A DNA stretch of 64,000 bases from NCBI RefSeq assembly GCF_001698205.1, contig NZ_CP016591.1, forward strand, positions 372,001 through 436,000. The letters run 5' to 3'. This document shows positions 17,473-27,428 of the stretch, in pieces. The position numbers and the translations under genes were made by a program. The notes beneath the pieces are model-generated. The model was not told where the DNA came from, made no database searches, and saw only the letters and a program-made list of their open reading frames with translations. The DNA is from Tsuneonella dongtanensis. GTDB taxonomy: Bacteria > Pseudomonadota > Alphaproteobacteria > Sphingomonadales > Sphingomonadaceae. Position 1 is the first letter of the stretch. Each line of letters opens with the position of its first letter.

Positions 17473-17481
17473 CCCGGGGCT

Positions 17482-18132
17482 TCAGTTGCCCCAGTCGTCG
17501 CCACCATCGCCGCCGGAATCGGTGCTCTCGGAGCTCGCGGCGTAGTCGGCGCTTTCATCGAAGCCGGAGTCGGCATCGGAAGACCCTTCGAACTCCTGCA
17601 TATTCGACAGCGCCTGGTCCTGGACGTTCTGCTGGAACTTGACGATCTTGCCCGGATTGGCGGCGGCGTAACCGACGAGCGCACCGGCGAACTTGTCCTT
17701 GTCGAACGGACGACGGTCGAGCGTCGCATCGATCTGCTCGGTCAGCGCCAGTTCCGCCATGTCGGCGAAGAATTCGCTTCCCATCGGCAGCATGCGGTCG
17801 AGGCGCTCGGTTCCTTCACCGTCCCGCATGGCAAAATCGATGCTCACCCTGGTGCCGCTGCCCGAAGGATCCAGATGCGCATAGACATCGGCCACGGGAC
17901 CGCCATCCATCGACAGTTCCCAGTGCACCTGCTCGTTGTCCGCGGAAATCGCCTCGATACGAACCCCGGCGGATTTCTCGCTGAACTCGGCCGGGATTTG
18001 CATTCCGGCCAGATCTGACGAGACCTGCGCGGGCGATATCTCGTAGTATTCTCCACTACCAAAACTGCCGGTCATGTAGCCGGCAGTCCCCAGGCCCGTC
18101 AGTGCGGCCAGTCCAATAACGATCTCGCGCAT
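17482..18132 (-). CDS. Hypothetical membrane-anchored protein with acidic Ser-rich tail
   Basis: I do not recognise a named family. The 216-residue product starts with a short hydrophobic segment (about residues 4-21) that may be a signal peptide or anchor. A soluble domain of about 150 residues follows, and the last 30 residues are dominated by Ser, Asp, Gly and Glu and end in a Gly-Asp-rich stretch. GGGGGGAC upstream of the ATG is a good ribosome site. It lies 54 bases after the phosphatase PhoD gene and 44 bases before the thrS leader, all on one strand, so it could be cotranscribed with phoD. It is probably a cell-envelope protein of unknown role. Confidence 0.75.
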   Translation of the reverse strand: MREIVIGLAALTGLGTAGYMTGSFGSGEYYEISPAQVSSDLAGMQIPAEFSEKSAGVRIEAISADNEQVHWELSMDGGPVADVYAHLDPSGSGTRVSIDFAMRDGEGTERLDRMLPMGSEFFADMAELALTEQIDATLDRRPFDKDKFAGALVGYAAANPGKIVKFQQNVQDQALSNMQEFEGSSDADSGFDESADYAASSESTDSGGDGGDDWGN

Positions 18133-18186
18133 TTGCGTCCCCCCGGATTGCGGAGGGATACCTAATTTGTATCTCTTAACAGGTGA

Positions 18187-19842
18187 TTAGACGGAGGTCA
18201 GGCGACGTGCTCCGTGTGCTGCGACCAGGCGGTGGGCGCCGGCAAGCGCCGCCGAACGATTGCGCACGGGATCACTGAACCGCCACTCGCAGGTCGCCGC
18301 CTGCGGGGTCAGTTCGACCGCCATGTATCCGCGATTGCTGGTGTCGCACCACTTGAGCCCCGGGTTGTGACCGACGAGCAAGGCGGCAAGGTCCTTTGGC
18401 GCGGTTTGGCGGAAGGATGATTCGAAGCCGGGCGAAGTGACCGACTGCCCGGCAAACTCGACCCCTGCCGCGTCGCCTCCATGGGCAAGATCGAACGCCC
18501 ACGCGTTGTGCGAATCGCCCGTGAGCGTGACGAGGTTGGCACCCGCATCGAGCGCGGAGGCGAGCAGGCGCGATCGCGCAGCCGGGTACCCATCCCATGT
18601 ATCCATGCTCGCGGGCAGGCCCGCACGGCTGGCGGCGACTGCTGCCACCAGGCGGCGCTTCACGTAGTCGGGCACCGTGTTGCCTACCCGCTCGGCAATG
18701 TCGGATGGCGTCGAAAGGCCGCCCATGATGACCTGCTGCGCAAGCACCTGCCACTTGCGGCCCGAGCGGACCGAGGACCTCAGGCCCGCCGACAGCCATT
18801 GCTCCTGGGCCCTGCCCATGAGGGTGCGCTTCGGGTCGGCCCACGTGCCTTCGCGCAGTGCGCGCAGTGCGGCATCGGCATCTTCGGGCGACAGTCCCTT
18901 CGTCGCTCCTGCCAGGTCGAGCGGCTTGTCGCGCGCGGTGAGACGGGTCTCGATCCGGAAGATCGAAGCCAGGTCCCCGATATCGTAGCGTGCCCACGGA
19001 TCGTCGGACACGGGCAGCCATTCGCTGCGCGCCTTCATCGCCGCCCGCTTCCGGGCGGACCATGGGCCCTCGGTAGCCGGGTCGTGGTTCTCAGCCCCAC
19101 CCTTCCAGGAATCGTTGGCAGATTCGTGATCGTCGTAGACCGAGATCATCGGATAGAGCTGATGCAGCCGGACGAGATCGGGATCGCGGCGATAGCTGGC
19201 GTAGCGCATCCGGTAATCCGCCAGGGCGACGATCTCGCCCGTCGGGTCGGGGACCCGGCCGTCGACGATTTCCTTTTCGATCGGGTACTGGTTGCGTTCG
19301 TATTCGTAGAGATAGTCGCCGAGGTGGACGGCGAGTTCGAATTCGTCGGCGGCAGCCGCGTGGGCATAGCCGTTGAAGTGACCGAACCCGATGTTGGAGC
19401 AACTGAAGACGGCCATGCGAAAGCGTGCGGTCGGCCCGTCCGGCAGCGTTCGCGTGCGCCCGGTCGCAGACATGGTCCCGTCGGGCGCGACGAAGCGGTA
19501 GTGATACCAGCGTCCCGGGGCCAGACCGGTCGCGACGGCCTTGGCGCACCAGTCGTTCGCCGGCGTCGCGCGGACGGTCCCGCCGCTGGCAATGCGCGTG
19601 AACTCGGCGCTTTCGGACACCTCCCACCGCAGTCGGGCAGCACGCCTGCCGACGAATCGGGTCCACAGCAGCACGGATTTTGCCGACGGTTCGCCGCTGG
19701 CGACCCCGTGGGTAAATCCGGCGCCGACCTGTGCGGCCAGCGGGGCCGCCGCAAGGCCGAACCCCAGCAGACCGCCCCCCAGCAAAGCCCGCCTGCTCAG
19801 AGCAGGAATACCAACGGCGGGCGGCGGCATGCGGGTGGTCAT
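18187..19842 (-). CDS. phoD: Alkaline phosphatase D family protein, Tat-exported
   Basis: This 551-residue phosphodiesterase/monoesterase should release phosphate from esters outside the cytoplasm. The start at 19842 is preceded by AAAGGAGAG and gives a twin-arginine signal (SRRALLGGG, residues about 16-24), consistent with export of a folded, metal-loaded enzyme. After an N-terminal fibronectin-like PhoD_N domain (about 45-140) come the metal-site motifs FSCSN, HLGDYLYEYE, YDDHESAND and GDSHN. An upstream in-frame start at 19842+42 would precede the signal and is rejected. It is divergent from the alpha/beta hydrolase gene; no Pho box was convincingly seen in the 96 bases between them. Confidence 0.9.
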   Translation of the reverse strand: MTTRMPPPAVGIPALSRRALLGGGLLGFGLAAAPLAAQVGAGFTHGVASGEPSAKSVLLWTRFVGRRAARLRWEVSESAEFTRIASGGTVRATPANDWCAKAVATGLAPGRWYHYRFVAPDGTMSATGRTRTLPDGPTARFRMAVFSCSNIGFGHFNGYAHAAAADEFELAVHLGDYLYEYERNQYPIEKEIVDGRVPDPTGEIVALADYRMRYASYRRDPDLVRLHQLYPMISVYDDHESANDSWKGGAENHDPATEGPWSARKRAAMKARSEWLPVSDDPWARYDIGDLASIFRIETRLTARDKPLDLAGATKGLSPEDADAALRALREGTWADPKRTLMGRAQEQWLSAGLRSSVRSGRKWQVLAQQVIMGGLSTPSDIAERVGNTVPDYVKRRLVAAVAASRAGLPASMDTWDGYPAARSRLLASALDAGANLVTLTGDSHNAWAFDLAHGGDAAGVEFAGQSVTSPGFESSFRQTAPKDLAALLVGHNPGLKWCDTSNRGYMAVELTPQAATCEWRFSDPVRNRSAALAGAHRLVAAHGARRLTSV

Positions 19843-19938
19843 CGACGGTCTCTCCTTTGGATCGCAAGCTGCGCCGAACCGCAATCGAAGTCACGCGCGG
19901 ATTGACCATCCCGAGCCAGCAGGCCCAAGAAGCCTGCC

Positions 19939-20664
19939 ATGGCCGATCTGCAGTTTCATGACATCGATGGTCGACGGATCGCCTTTCGCTACAGCGCGGG
20001 AGAGGGACCGGCGATCGTGTTCCTGCCCGGTTACATGTCCGACATGGCGGGCGGAAAGGCGACCGCAGTGTTCGATTGGGCGGTCCGGAACGGGCGCACC
20101 TGCTTGCTGCTCGACTATTCGGGCTGCGGCGAATCGGCTGGTGACTTCGCGGATGGCACGCTGTCGCGTTGGCGCGACGAGGTGCTTGCGCTGGTCGAGG
20201 ATCTCGTCGACGGCCCGGTGATCCTCGTCGGATCGTCGATGGGGGGCTGGCTCATGCTGCTCGTGGGCCGAGCGCTCAGCGATCGTCTGAAGGCGCTGGT
20301 GGGCATCGCGGCAGCGCCCGACTTCACCGACTGGGGCTACGACACAGCGCAAAAAGCGGCTTTGGCGAACGATCACGTGGTGTTCGAGGACAACCCCTAT
20401 GGCCCCGATCCCACCCCGACCCATCCCGGCTTCTGGGCCGACGGCCAGGCCCAGCGTCAACTCAACGCCGAGATACCGTTCGACTGCCCGGTGCGGCTGA
20501 TCCACGGCATGCGTGACGAGGACGTGCCCTACGCGATCTCGCAGCGGCTCTCCGCGATGCTGCGTTCGCCCGACGTTCACCTGACGCTGGTCAAGGATGG
20601 CGATCACCGGCTGAGCCGCGAAGCGGACATCGACCTGCTGCTGCGGACCATCGAAGCTCTTTAG
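19939..20664 (+). CDS. Alpha/beta hydrolase
   Basis: This 241-residue cytoplasmic hydrolase has the nucleophile elbow GSSMGG near residues 95-100, an acid in GMRDEDVP and a histidine in DGDHRLS near the C-terminus, giving a complete Ser-Asp-His triad. The sequence style resembles the small ABHD10/palmitoyl-protein thioesterase-like group, but no substrate can be assigned. It is followed after six bases by a TPR protein and then an overlapping luciferase-like gene, so the three probably form one transcript. Confidence 0.85.
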   Translation: MADLQFHDIDGRRIAFRYSAGEGPAIVFLPGYMSDMAGGKATAVFDWAVRNGRTCLLLDYSGCGESAGDFADGTLSRWRDEVLALVEDLVDGPVILVGSSMGGWLMLLVGRALSDRLKALVGIAAAPDFTDWGYDTAQKAALANDHVVFEDNPYGPDPTPTHPGFWADGQAQRQLNAEIPFDCPVRLIHGMRDEDVPYAISQRLSAMLRSPDVHLTLVKDGDHRLSREADIDLLLRTIEAL

Positions 20665-20670
20665 AGGCCC

Positions 20671-21504
20671 ATGATCGCAACCCTTGCCCTTCTCCCTCTC
20701 GCGCTGATGCAAGTCGGCCCCGCGCCGACGACATCGCCCATCACCGCGGTGCCCCCCGAACTGCAGAACCGTCCCCCTCGAAATGGCGTGCGCACCGCCC
20801 CGATGCTCGACCGCGATGCAAACCGCCCTGCAATCGAGCTGTGCCTCGATACCGCGCGCACCGAACCAGCGCGGGCCCGGTCCTTCGCCGCCGAGTGGGT
20901 TTCCCGGACTGCGGGCCTGCAGCGCGCCACCGGGCACCATTGCCTGGGCGTCGCGGCCGGTAACCTGGGAGACTGGAGCGCGGCCGCAGATGCCTTTCTC
21001 GCCGCACGCGAAGAAGCGACCGATCCGCAGTTCCGCGCCCGGATGGGCGCGCTCGCGGGAAGTGCTCTTTTATCGCAAGGCAAGACCGGCGAAGCGCTGA
21101 ATATTCTCGACGCGGCCCGCGACGAGGCGACCGGCGATGCGTTTCTGGGCGGGTCGGTTGCGCAGGACCGGGCAGCGGCACTCGTGGCGCTCGATCGGCT
21201 TCCGGAAGCGAGCGACGCGCTCGCGGAGGCGCGGCGGCTCGTGCCAGACGATCCGCACGCATGGTTGCTGTCCGCAACGCTTGCACGGCGGCTGAACCAG
21301 CTCGACGCGGCGCAGGCGCATATCGAGAGGGCGGCAGTGCTCGACCCACGCGATCCCGCAATAGGTCTCGAAGCGGGGGTTATCGCTGCCTTGGGCGGAC
21401 GGACCGATGCAGCCCGCCGCTCATTCGAATCGGTCGTGGCGACTGCGCCGGAGAGCCCACAGGCTGCCACGGCGCGCACTTATCTAGGGCAACTCGGCGA
21501 ATGA
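20671..21504 (+). CDS. Exported tetratricopeptide-repeat protein
   Basis: The 277-residue product opens with a short hydrophobic leader (residues 1-13) consistent with a signal peptide. It is then Ala/Arg-rich and helical, with at least four TPR-like helix pairs from residue 85 to the end (recurring patterns such as A-x2-A-x2-D-F and L-x3-P-D-x3-W). TPR proteins act as scaffolds, so no reaction is expected. Its stop overlaps the next start (ATGA at 21501-21504). Confidence 0.8.
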   Translation: MIATLALLPLALMQVGPAPTTSPITAVPPELQNRPPRNGVRTAPMLDRDANRPAIELCLDTARTEPARARSFAAEWVSRTAGLQRATGHHCLGVAAGNLGDWSAAADAFLAAREEATDPQFRARMGALAGSALLSQGKTGEALNILDAARDEATGDAFLGGSVAQDRAAALVALDRLPEASDALAEARRLVPDDPHAWLLSATLARRLNQLDAAQAHIERAAVLDPRDPAIGLEAGVIAALGGRTDAARRSFESVVATAPESPQAATARTYLGQLGE

Positions 21505-22484
21505 TCCCTCTTTCGGTCCTCGATCTCGTTCCCGTGCGCGAGGGCGGTACCCTGGGCGAAGCCTATGCCGCGACCGCCAGCCTCGCGCAGGTGGCCGAAC
21601 GACACGGCTACAGGCGTTTCTGGATCGCCGAGCACCACACGATGGAAGGAATCGCGGGTGCGGCCACCTCCGTGGTGATCGGGCACGTCGGCTATGCGAC
21701 GTCAACCATCCGGATCGGGTCGGGCGGGATCATGCTGCCCAATCACAATCCATTCGTGATCGCCGAGCAGTTCGGCACGCTCGATGCGCTCTTTCCGGGG
21801 CGCATCGATCTCGGTCTCGGCCGCGCGCCGGGCGCCGGTCCCGAGCTACAGCGGGCGCTGCGCAAGAACCTGCACCAAGCGGCCGAGTTCTTCCCGCAGG
21901 ACGTCGTCGAGTTGCGCGCCCTCTTGGCTGGCGATCCCGATCTGCCCATCCACGCGACGCCCGGACGCGGCGCGAATATCGAAATGTGGATGCTCGGCTC
22001 CAGCCTGTTCGGTGCGCAGCTCGCCGCTGAACTCGGCATGCCCTACGCCTTCGCAAGCCACTTCGCGCCCGACCACCTTGATGCCGCGCTGGCCGTCTAT
22101 CGCGAACGGTTTCGGCCGTCGCTATGGCTCGAGAAGCCATACGCGATGGCCGCGATGACGGTGTTCGCCGCGGAAACCGACAGCGAAGCCGAGCTGATTG
22201 CCTCCAGCCAGCAACAGAGCTTCGTGCGGCTGCGCACTGGCCGGCCCGGAATGCTGCCCCCGCCGATCCCAGGCTATCGCGACAGCCTGCCCGCGCCCGC
22301 GCAGGGGCTGCTTGCACACATCGGCCAGGCGAGCGCGATCGGCTCTCGCTCGACGGTACGCGAAGCGATGGGCCGGTTCGTCGAGCGCACCGGTGCCGAC
22401 GAGATTATCGTCTCCGGCGCGACTTACGATCCGGCCGCCCGAGAACGCTCGCTCGAGCTGACAATCGAAGCGCTTGCCGGATAA
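21501..22484 (+). CDS. LLM class flavin-dependent oxidoreductase (luciferase-like)
   Basis: This 327-residue protein belongs to the bacterial luciferase-like superfamily of FMN- or F420-dependent oxidoreductases; its style fits the MsnO8 subgroup. The first strand LSVLDLVPV, the AEHH motif near residue 50, the [10 protein letters not shown] segment and the [14 protein letters not shown] segment are typical. The substrate is unknown. The ATG overlaps the TPR gene stop as ATGA; longer in-frame starts lie inside that gene and are rejected. Confidence 0.88.
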   Translation: MIPLSVLDLVPVREGGTLGEAYAATASLAQVAERHGYRRFWIAEHHTMEGIAGAATSVVIGHVGYATSTIRIGSGGIMLPNHNPFVIAEQFGTLDALFPGRIDLGLGRAPGAGPELQRALRKNLHQAAEFFPQDVVELRALLAGDPDLPIHATPGRGANIEMWMLGSSLFGAQLAAELGMPYAFASHFAPDHLDAALAVYRERFRPSLWLEKPYAMAAMTVFAAETDSEAELIASSQQQSFVRLRTGRPGMLPPPIPGYRDSLPAPAQGLLAHIGQASAIGSRSTVREAMGRFVERTGADEIIVSGATYDPAARERSLELTIEALAG

Positions 22485-22568
22485 TCGCCGCACCTCGTGC
22501 GTAGTGATGTATGGACGCTCGCGATGCGGGGTTGCTAGCCTTCGCGCATGCGCGTAACGCGCGTCAGA

Positions 22569-22587
22569 TTGCTGCTAATTGCAGCAA
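22569..22587. promoter_or_regulatory. Palindromic operator candidate upstream of the glutamate dehydrogenase gene
   Basis: TTGCTGC-taatt-GCAGCAA is a perfect seven-base inverted repeat with an AT-rich centre, lying across the -35 element and spacer of the promoter. Its form, an AT-rich core between TTGC and GCAA, resembles Lrp/AsnC-family sites. The regulator is not encoded in the window. Confidence 0.5.
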
Positions 22588-22596
22588 CAATATAAT
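22569..22596 (+). promoter_or_regulatory. Sigma-70-type promoter of the NAD-glutamate dehydrogenase gene
   Basis: TTGCTG and a perfect TATAAT are separated by 16 bases, about 42 bases before the start codon. This is the closest match to the housekeeping consensus in the window. Confidence 0.6.
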
Positions 22597-22637
22597 AACA
22601 GCCCGCGAGGCACCGACGGGCTGACGGAGCACGCAGG

Positions 22638-25600
22638 ATGGCCGCCAAAAAGCCCGTTTCCACTGCCGAGAAGTCTCGCCGCAAGGCCGGAACCGCGATC
22701 GAGCGTGCACTGTCGGTTCGCATGCGCGACTCGCTTCTTCCAGGCGACGTCACGTTTGAACCGCGCAAGCTGACCGAAGCTGCACATTTCCTGGCCGATG
22801 CGGCGTCGCAGCGGGAAGCCGGCGAGGCAGTGATCGTGATTGCTTCGGCGAGCGAGGAGCGGCGCTTCATGCGGATCGCCCTCGTCAACGACGACATGCC
22901 ATTCCTTGTCGACTCGGTTGCCGCCACCGTTGCCGCGCACGGCCTCTCGATCGATCGGCTGCTCCACCCGGTGGTCCCTGTCCAGCGGAACGCCAAAGGC
23001 AAGTTGACCGGTCTTCCGGAAGGCGACGGGGCGGCCGGCGAGGCCCGCGAATCGATGATCTACATCGAAACTCCGCGCACCGACGCCCGTCAGCGCCGCG
23101 ATCTCGAGCGTGACCTGCGCACCACGCTGAGTGATGTGCGGGCGGCGGTCGCCGACTGGTCGAAAATGCGCGAGGCGATGCTCGAGGACGCGGCGCGCCT
23201 GACCGACGGAGAGGGCGCGGCGCTGCTGCGCTGGCTCGAAGGCGGAATGCTCACGCAGTTGGGCCACCTGACCCGCTGGCGCGACGGGAGCCACAGCAAC
23301 GTGCTGGGCATCTGCCGCAAGAGCACCAAGGCCATCCTCGCCGACCCGAGCTACGATCGCGCGTTCGCCTGGTTCAACGACCCGAAAGCTGGAGGTGGTC
23401 GTGCACCCTTGATCATCAAGGCCAACCGCATGTCGAATGTGCACCGCCGCGTGCCTCTCGACCTGTTCATCGTCCCGGTCATCGAGGACGGATCCGTGGC
23501 AGGCCTGTCGATCCACGCGGGCGTGTGGACAAGTGCCTCGCTCGCGACGCCCCCCGCCCAGGTACCACGGCTCAGGACCCAGCTTGCAGACCTCAACGCC
23601 CGGTTCGGCTTCGACCCGCATGGTCACGCCGGCAAGGCGCTCGTCCACGCGCTGACCGCGCTGCCGCACGACCTCGTCATCGGCTTTTCCGATGCCGACA
23701 TCGAACGCGTCGCGACGACGATGATGAGCCTCGTCGATCGGCCGCGGCCACGGCTGGCCCTGGTGGAGGCGCCGCTGTCGCGCCACCTGTTCGCCTTCGT
23801 CTGGCTTCCCCGCGACATGCTTTCGACGCAGGTGCGCATGCGGATAGAGGACCTGCTCGAAGAAGGAGCCGGTGCCAAGGCACTCGACTGGAGCCTGCAA
23901 GTCGAGGGCGGAAACCTCGCCATGCTGCGCTATGTGCTCGACTACCGCGAAAGCACCGGCTCGCCCGACGCGGAAGCGATCGAGGCAGCGATACAGGTTC
24001 TCCTGCGCGGGTGGAGCGAGGCCGTTGAGAGTGAGCTTGTCGCGACCGGCGAGGAAGCATCGCGCGCTGCGGCTTTGGCCGCCCGTTTTGCCGACAGTTT
24101 CCCGACCGCTTATCGGACCGCCTATGGTCCTGCCGAAGCGGCGCAGGACATTCGTCGCCTGCGTCGCCTTTCCGCCCATGAAACCGAGGGCGTTGGCCTG
24201 CTCCCTCTGCGTGACGCGCGGCTTTATCGCCTTCCAGGCGATGCCGATGGGCGGCTGCGGCTCAAAGTGTACCAGCTAGCGGGCACGCTGGCATTGTCCG
24301 ATGCCGTGCCTGCGCTCGAAAACTTCGGGTTCCGCGTCCTCGAAGAGGTCCCCACGCCCCTCAGCGTCGGCGAGGACGGGATCGCGAGGAGCGGCACGAT
24401 CCACGACTTCACCCTGGCCCTCGGTGAAGGCGAAGAGGTCGAGCGCCTGCTCGACCGCTGCACCCAGATCGAGGAAGCCATTGCCGAGGTTCTCAACGGC
24501 CTTGCCGAGGACGATCCCTTTAACCGGCTGGTCGTCGGCACCGGGTTGTCCGCGAGGGAAGCGGATTGGCTCAGGGCATTCTACCGCTACCTGCGACAGG
24601 CCGGGATGGGCTTTACCATCTACACCGTGGTCGATGCGCTCAAGCGCGCGCCGCAGGTCACCCTTCCACTCGTCGCGCTGTTCGCGGCTCGGCATGATCC
24701 GGACTTCAAGGGCGATCGCGAAGCGGAAGCCGCGAAACACGACGAAGCGATCCGGCGCGGCCTCTCGAAGGTTGCCGCGATCAACGACGATCGCCTCCTG
24801 CGGCTCTACCATGCAGCGATCGGCGCCGTCCTGCGCACCAACGCCTTTGCCCCTGCCGCCCGCGAAGCGCTCGCCTTCAAGATCGATTCCGCGCTCGTGC
24901 CGGGATTGCCCAAGCCGGTGCCTTGGCGCGAGGTCTTCGTCTATTCCCGCCGGGTCGAGGGCATCCACCTGCGGGCGGGGCCGGTCGCCCGCGGGGGCCT
25001 GCGCTGGTCCGACCGGCGAGACGACTTCCGCACGGAAATTCTCGGCCTCATGAAGGCGCAGCGGGTCAAGAACGCGGTCATCGTGCCTACGGGTGCGAAG
25101 GGCGGCTTCTATCCCAAACAGCTTCCCGACCCGGCGCGCGACCGCGAGGCTTGGGCGGCCGAGGGCCGCGCGAGCTACGAGGTCTTCATTCGCACGCTGC
25201 TGTCGATCACCGACAACATAGTGAACGACAAGGTTGTGCACCCGGATTCGGTCGTGATCCACGATGGCGAGGACCCGTACTTCGTGGTCGCCGCGGACAA
25301 GGGCACCGCGACGTTCTCCGACATCGCCAACGGCATCGCGGAATCCCGCGACTTTTGGCTCGACGATGCCTTCGCCAGCGGCGGGTCGAACGGATACGAC
25401 CACAAGGCGATGGGCATCACCGCCAAGGGTGCGTGGGTCTCGGTCCAGCGGCATTTCCTGGAAATGGGCGTCGATGTGCAGACCGACACGACACGTGTCG
25501 TCGGTTGCGGCGACATGTCGGGCGACGTGTTCGGCAACGGCATGCTGCTGTCCAAGGCGATCAAGCTCGTCGCCGCGTTCGACCACCGGCACATCTTCCT

Positions 25601-27383
25601 CGATCCCGACCCGGACGCCGCCGCGAGCTGGAAGGAGCGCAAGCGGATGTTCGGGCTCGCCCGGTCGAGCTGGGAAGATTACGATAAGGCGCTGATCAGC
25701 AAGGGCGGGGGCGTGTTCGCACGCTCGCTCAAGCGCATCCCGCTGTCGAAGGAAGTGCGCAAGGCGCTCGACCTCGAGGTGAGCGAGATCGAGCCCGAAG
25801 CGCTCATCTCGGCGATCCTCAAGGCCCCGGTCGACCTCATCTGGTTCGGCGGTATCGGCACGTATGTGAAGGCCAGCCACGAAGCGACCGCGCAGGTCGG
25901 CGATCCGGCAAACGACGCGCTGCGGGTCGATGCCAGCGAATTGCGCGCCAAGGTCATCGGTGAAGGCGCCAATCTCGGCATCACCCAGGCCGCACGGATC
26001 GAATTCGCGCTGGGCGGCGGACGGATCAACACCGATTTCATCGATAATTCGGCCGGCGTGAACTGCTCGGACAACGAGGTGAACATCAAGATCGCGCTGG
26101 CCGCGGCAAAGCGCGCAGGCAAGCTCAGCGAGGCGAAGCGCGTCAAGCTGCTCGAATCGATGACCGACGAGGTCGCGCATCTCGTGCTCGAGAACAACCG
26201 CCTGCAGGCGCTCGCGCTGTCGATCGCCAAGGCTGGGGGTGCGCCCGCCGTGGCCGCGCAGCTCCATCTGATCGAAGGGCTTGAGGCACGCGGGGCCCTC
26301 GACCGCCGGACCGAGGGACTCGCTTCGGGCGAGGCGCTGAATCGCCGCGCGGCAGACGGTTTCGGTCTGACGCGGCCTGAGCTCGCCGTGCTCCTGTCCT
26401 CGACCAAGCTCGTCCTGCAGGACGCGATCGAGGAATCCCCGCTGGCCGACGATCCCGCGCTGCTGGATTTGCTTGTCAGCTATTTCCCGTCAGCAATGCG
26501 CAAGGACTACAGGCGCCAGATCGAAGGGCACCAGCTTCGCCGGGCGATTGTCGCCACGCAGCTCGCCAACCTGATCGTCAACCGGATGGGCCTGATCCAT
26601 CCGTTCGAACTGTCGGAGGAAGAGGGAGCCGGTCTCGCCGATATCTGTTCCGCCTTCGTCGCGGCCGAGAAGCTGTTCGGCGCGGGCGAACTGTGGGCCG
26701 AAATCGAGAACGCCAGGATTCCCGAAGACGCGCGCATTTATCTGTTCCGGCACGCTGCGGGTGCCTTGCGCAGCCAGATGGCAGACCTGATCCGCGCGGG
26801 CGCCGGAACGACCGCGCCAAGCACGCTTATCGCCGCGCTCGGCAAGCGCGTGCAGGACTTGTCCGATGCCACCGGGGATTTGCTCACGACGGCATCGCGA
26901 GACCAGTCAGGCCGGCTCGTGGCCGAATTTGTCGCGATGGGCGCGCCTGAGAAGCTCGCGACCAAGGTGGCGCACCTCTACGACCTCGATGGTTCGATCG
27001 GGCTCGCGCAGCTGTCGAAGGACGCGGAGATCGATGCCCGCGCGCTCACGGCCGCATTTACCGACCTCGGGCAGCGGATGGGCCTCGACTGGGCACAGAG
27101 CACCTCGGCGATGATGAATCCGTCCGACGTGTGGGAGCGCCTGCTCGTGGCCGGCCTCTCGCGCGACTTCCAGCAGATGCGGCTCGAGTTCCTGCGCCGA
27201 CTGTCCCGGCGCAAGGGCGCAAAGGACGACCCTTCGTCTGCCGTAGCAAATTGGTCCGAGGAGCACGCGCCCGCGGTGCGCCAGTTCCGCGCGATGATCG
27301 GGCGGGCACAGGCGCATACACCGGTCGCCCCCGCGATGCTGGCGCAGATCGCCAGCCAGGCGCGCAACCTGCTCGCCCGGTAG
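22638..27383 (+). CDS. gdhB: NAD-specific glutamate dehydrogenase, large (180-kDa) type
   Basis: This 1581-residue enzyme belongs to the GDH-180 class, which oxidises glutamate to 2-oxoglutarate and ammonium with NAD and usually acts in glutamate breakdown. The long N-terminal half carries ACT-like and helical regulatory segments. The catalytic half begins near residue 770 with ARGGLRWSDRRDDFRTE; the glutamate-binding Lys lies in TGAKGGFYPK (about 818-827). The dinucleotide-binding part follows with FGGIGTYVKAS and VIGEGANLG. The length matches the family and no frameshift is seen. The promoter and palindrome at 22569-22596 suggest transcriptional control. The ferredoxin reductase-like gene follows after a short gap. 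Confidence 0.95.
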   Translation: MAAKKPVSTAEKSRRKAGTAIERALSVRMRDSLLPGDVTFEPRKLTEAAHFLADAASQREAGEAVIVIASASEERRFMRIALVNDDMPFLVDSVAATVAAHGLSIDRLLHPVVPVQRNAKGKLTGLPEGDGAAGEARESMIYIETPRTDARQRRDLERDLRTTLSDVRAAVADWSKMREAMLEDAARLTDGEGAALLRWLEGGMLTQLGHLTRWRDGSHSNVLGICRKSTKAILADPSYDRAFAWFNDPKAGGGRAPLIIKANRMSNVHRRVPLDLFIVPVIEDGSVAGLSIHAGVWTSASLATPPAQVPRLRTQLADLNARFGFDPHGHAGKALVHALTALPHDLVIGFSDADIERVATTMMSLVDRPRPRLALVEAPLSRHLFAFVWLPRDMLSTQVRMRIEDLLEEGAGAKALDWSLQVEGGNLAMLRYVLDYRESTGSPDAEAIEAAIQVLLRGWSEAVESELVATGEEASRAAALAARFADSFPTAYRTAYGPAEAAQDIRRLRRLSAHETEGVGLLPLRDARLYRLPGDADGRLRLKVYQLAGTLALSDAVPALENFGFRVLEEVPTPLSVGEDGIARSGTIHDFTLALGEGEEVERLLDRCTQIEEAIAEVLNGLAEDDPFNRLVVGTGLSAREADWLRAFYRYLRQAGMGFTIYTVVDALKRAPQVTLPLVALFAARHDPDFKGDREAEAAKHDEAIRRGLSKVAAINDDRLLRLYHAAIGAVLRTNAFAPAAREALAFKIDSALVPGLPKPVPWREVFVYSRRVEGIHLRAGPVARGGLRWSDRRDDFRTEILGLMKAQRVKNAVIVPTGAKGGFYPKQLPDPARDREAWAAEGRASYEVFIRTLLSITDNIVNDKVVHPDSVVIHDGEDPYFVVAADKGTATFSDIANGIAESRDFWLDDAFASGGSNGYDHKAMGITAKGAWVSVQRHFLEMGVDVQTDTTRVVGCGDMSGDVFGNGMLLSKAIKLVAAFDHRHIFLDPDPDAAASWKERKRMFGLARSSWEDYDKALISKGGGVFARSLKRIPLSKEVRKALDLEVSEIEPEALISAILKAPVDLIWFGGIGTYVKASHEATAQVGDPANDALRVDASELRAKVIGEGANLGITQAARIEFALGGGRINTDFIDNSAGVNCSDNEVNIKIALAAAKRAGKLSEAKRVKLLESMTDEVAHLVLENNRLQALALSIAKAGGAPAVAAQLHLIEGLEARGALDRRTEGLASGEALNRRAADGFGLTRPELAVLLSSTKLVLQDAIEESPLADDPALLDLLVSYFPSAMRKDYRRQIEGHQLRRAIVATQLANLIVNRMGLIHPFELSEEEGAGLADICSAFVAAEKLFGAGELWAEIENARIPEDARIYLFRHAAGALRSQMADLIRAGAGTTAPSTLIAALGKRVQDLSDATGDLLTTASRDQSGRLVAEFVAMGAPEKLATKVAHLYDLDGSIGLAQLSKDAEIDARALTAAFTDLGQRMGLDWAQSTSAMMNPSDVWERLLVAGLSRDFQQMRLEFLRRLSRRKGAKDDPSSAVANWSEEHAPAVRQFRAMIGRAQAHTPVAPAMLAQIASQARNLLAR

Positions 27384-27428
27384 CATGCGCGCTTGACGAC
27401 CGTCGAGATTGCGGCAAGTCCGCCGCGC

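Noticed and set aside
17242-17481. T-box riboswitch upstream of thrS
   Set aside because: No T-box sequence or specifier-loop architecture, and T-boxes are a Gram-positive feature; the Thr-rich open frame explains the region better.
24276-26267. Minus-strand open frame of 663 codons opposite the glutamate dehydrogenase gene
   Set aside because: Antisense to the catalytic half of the enzyme; no independent support.
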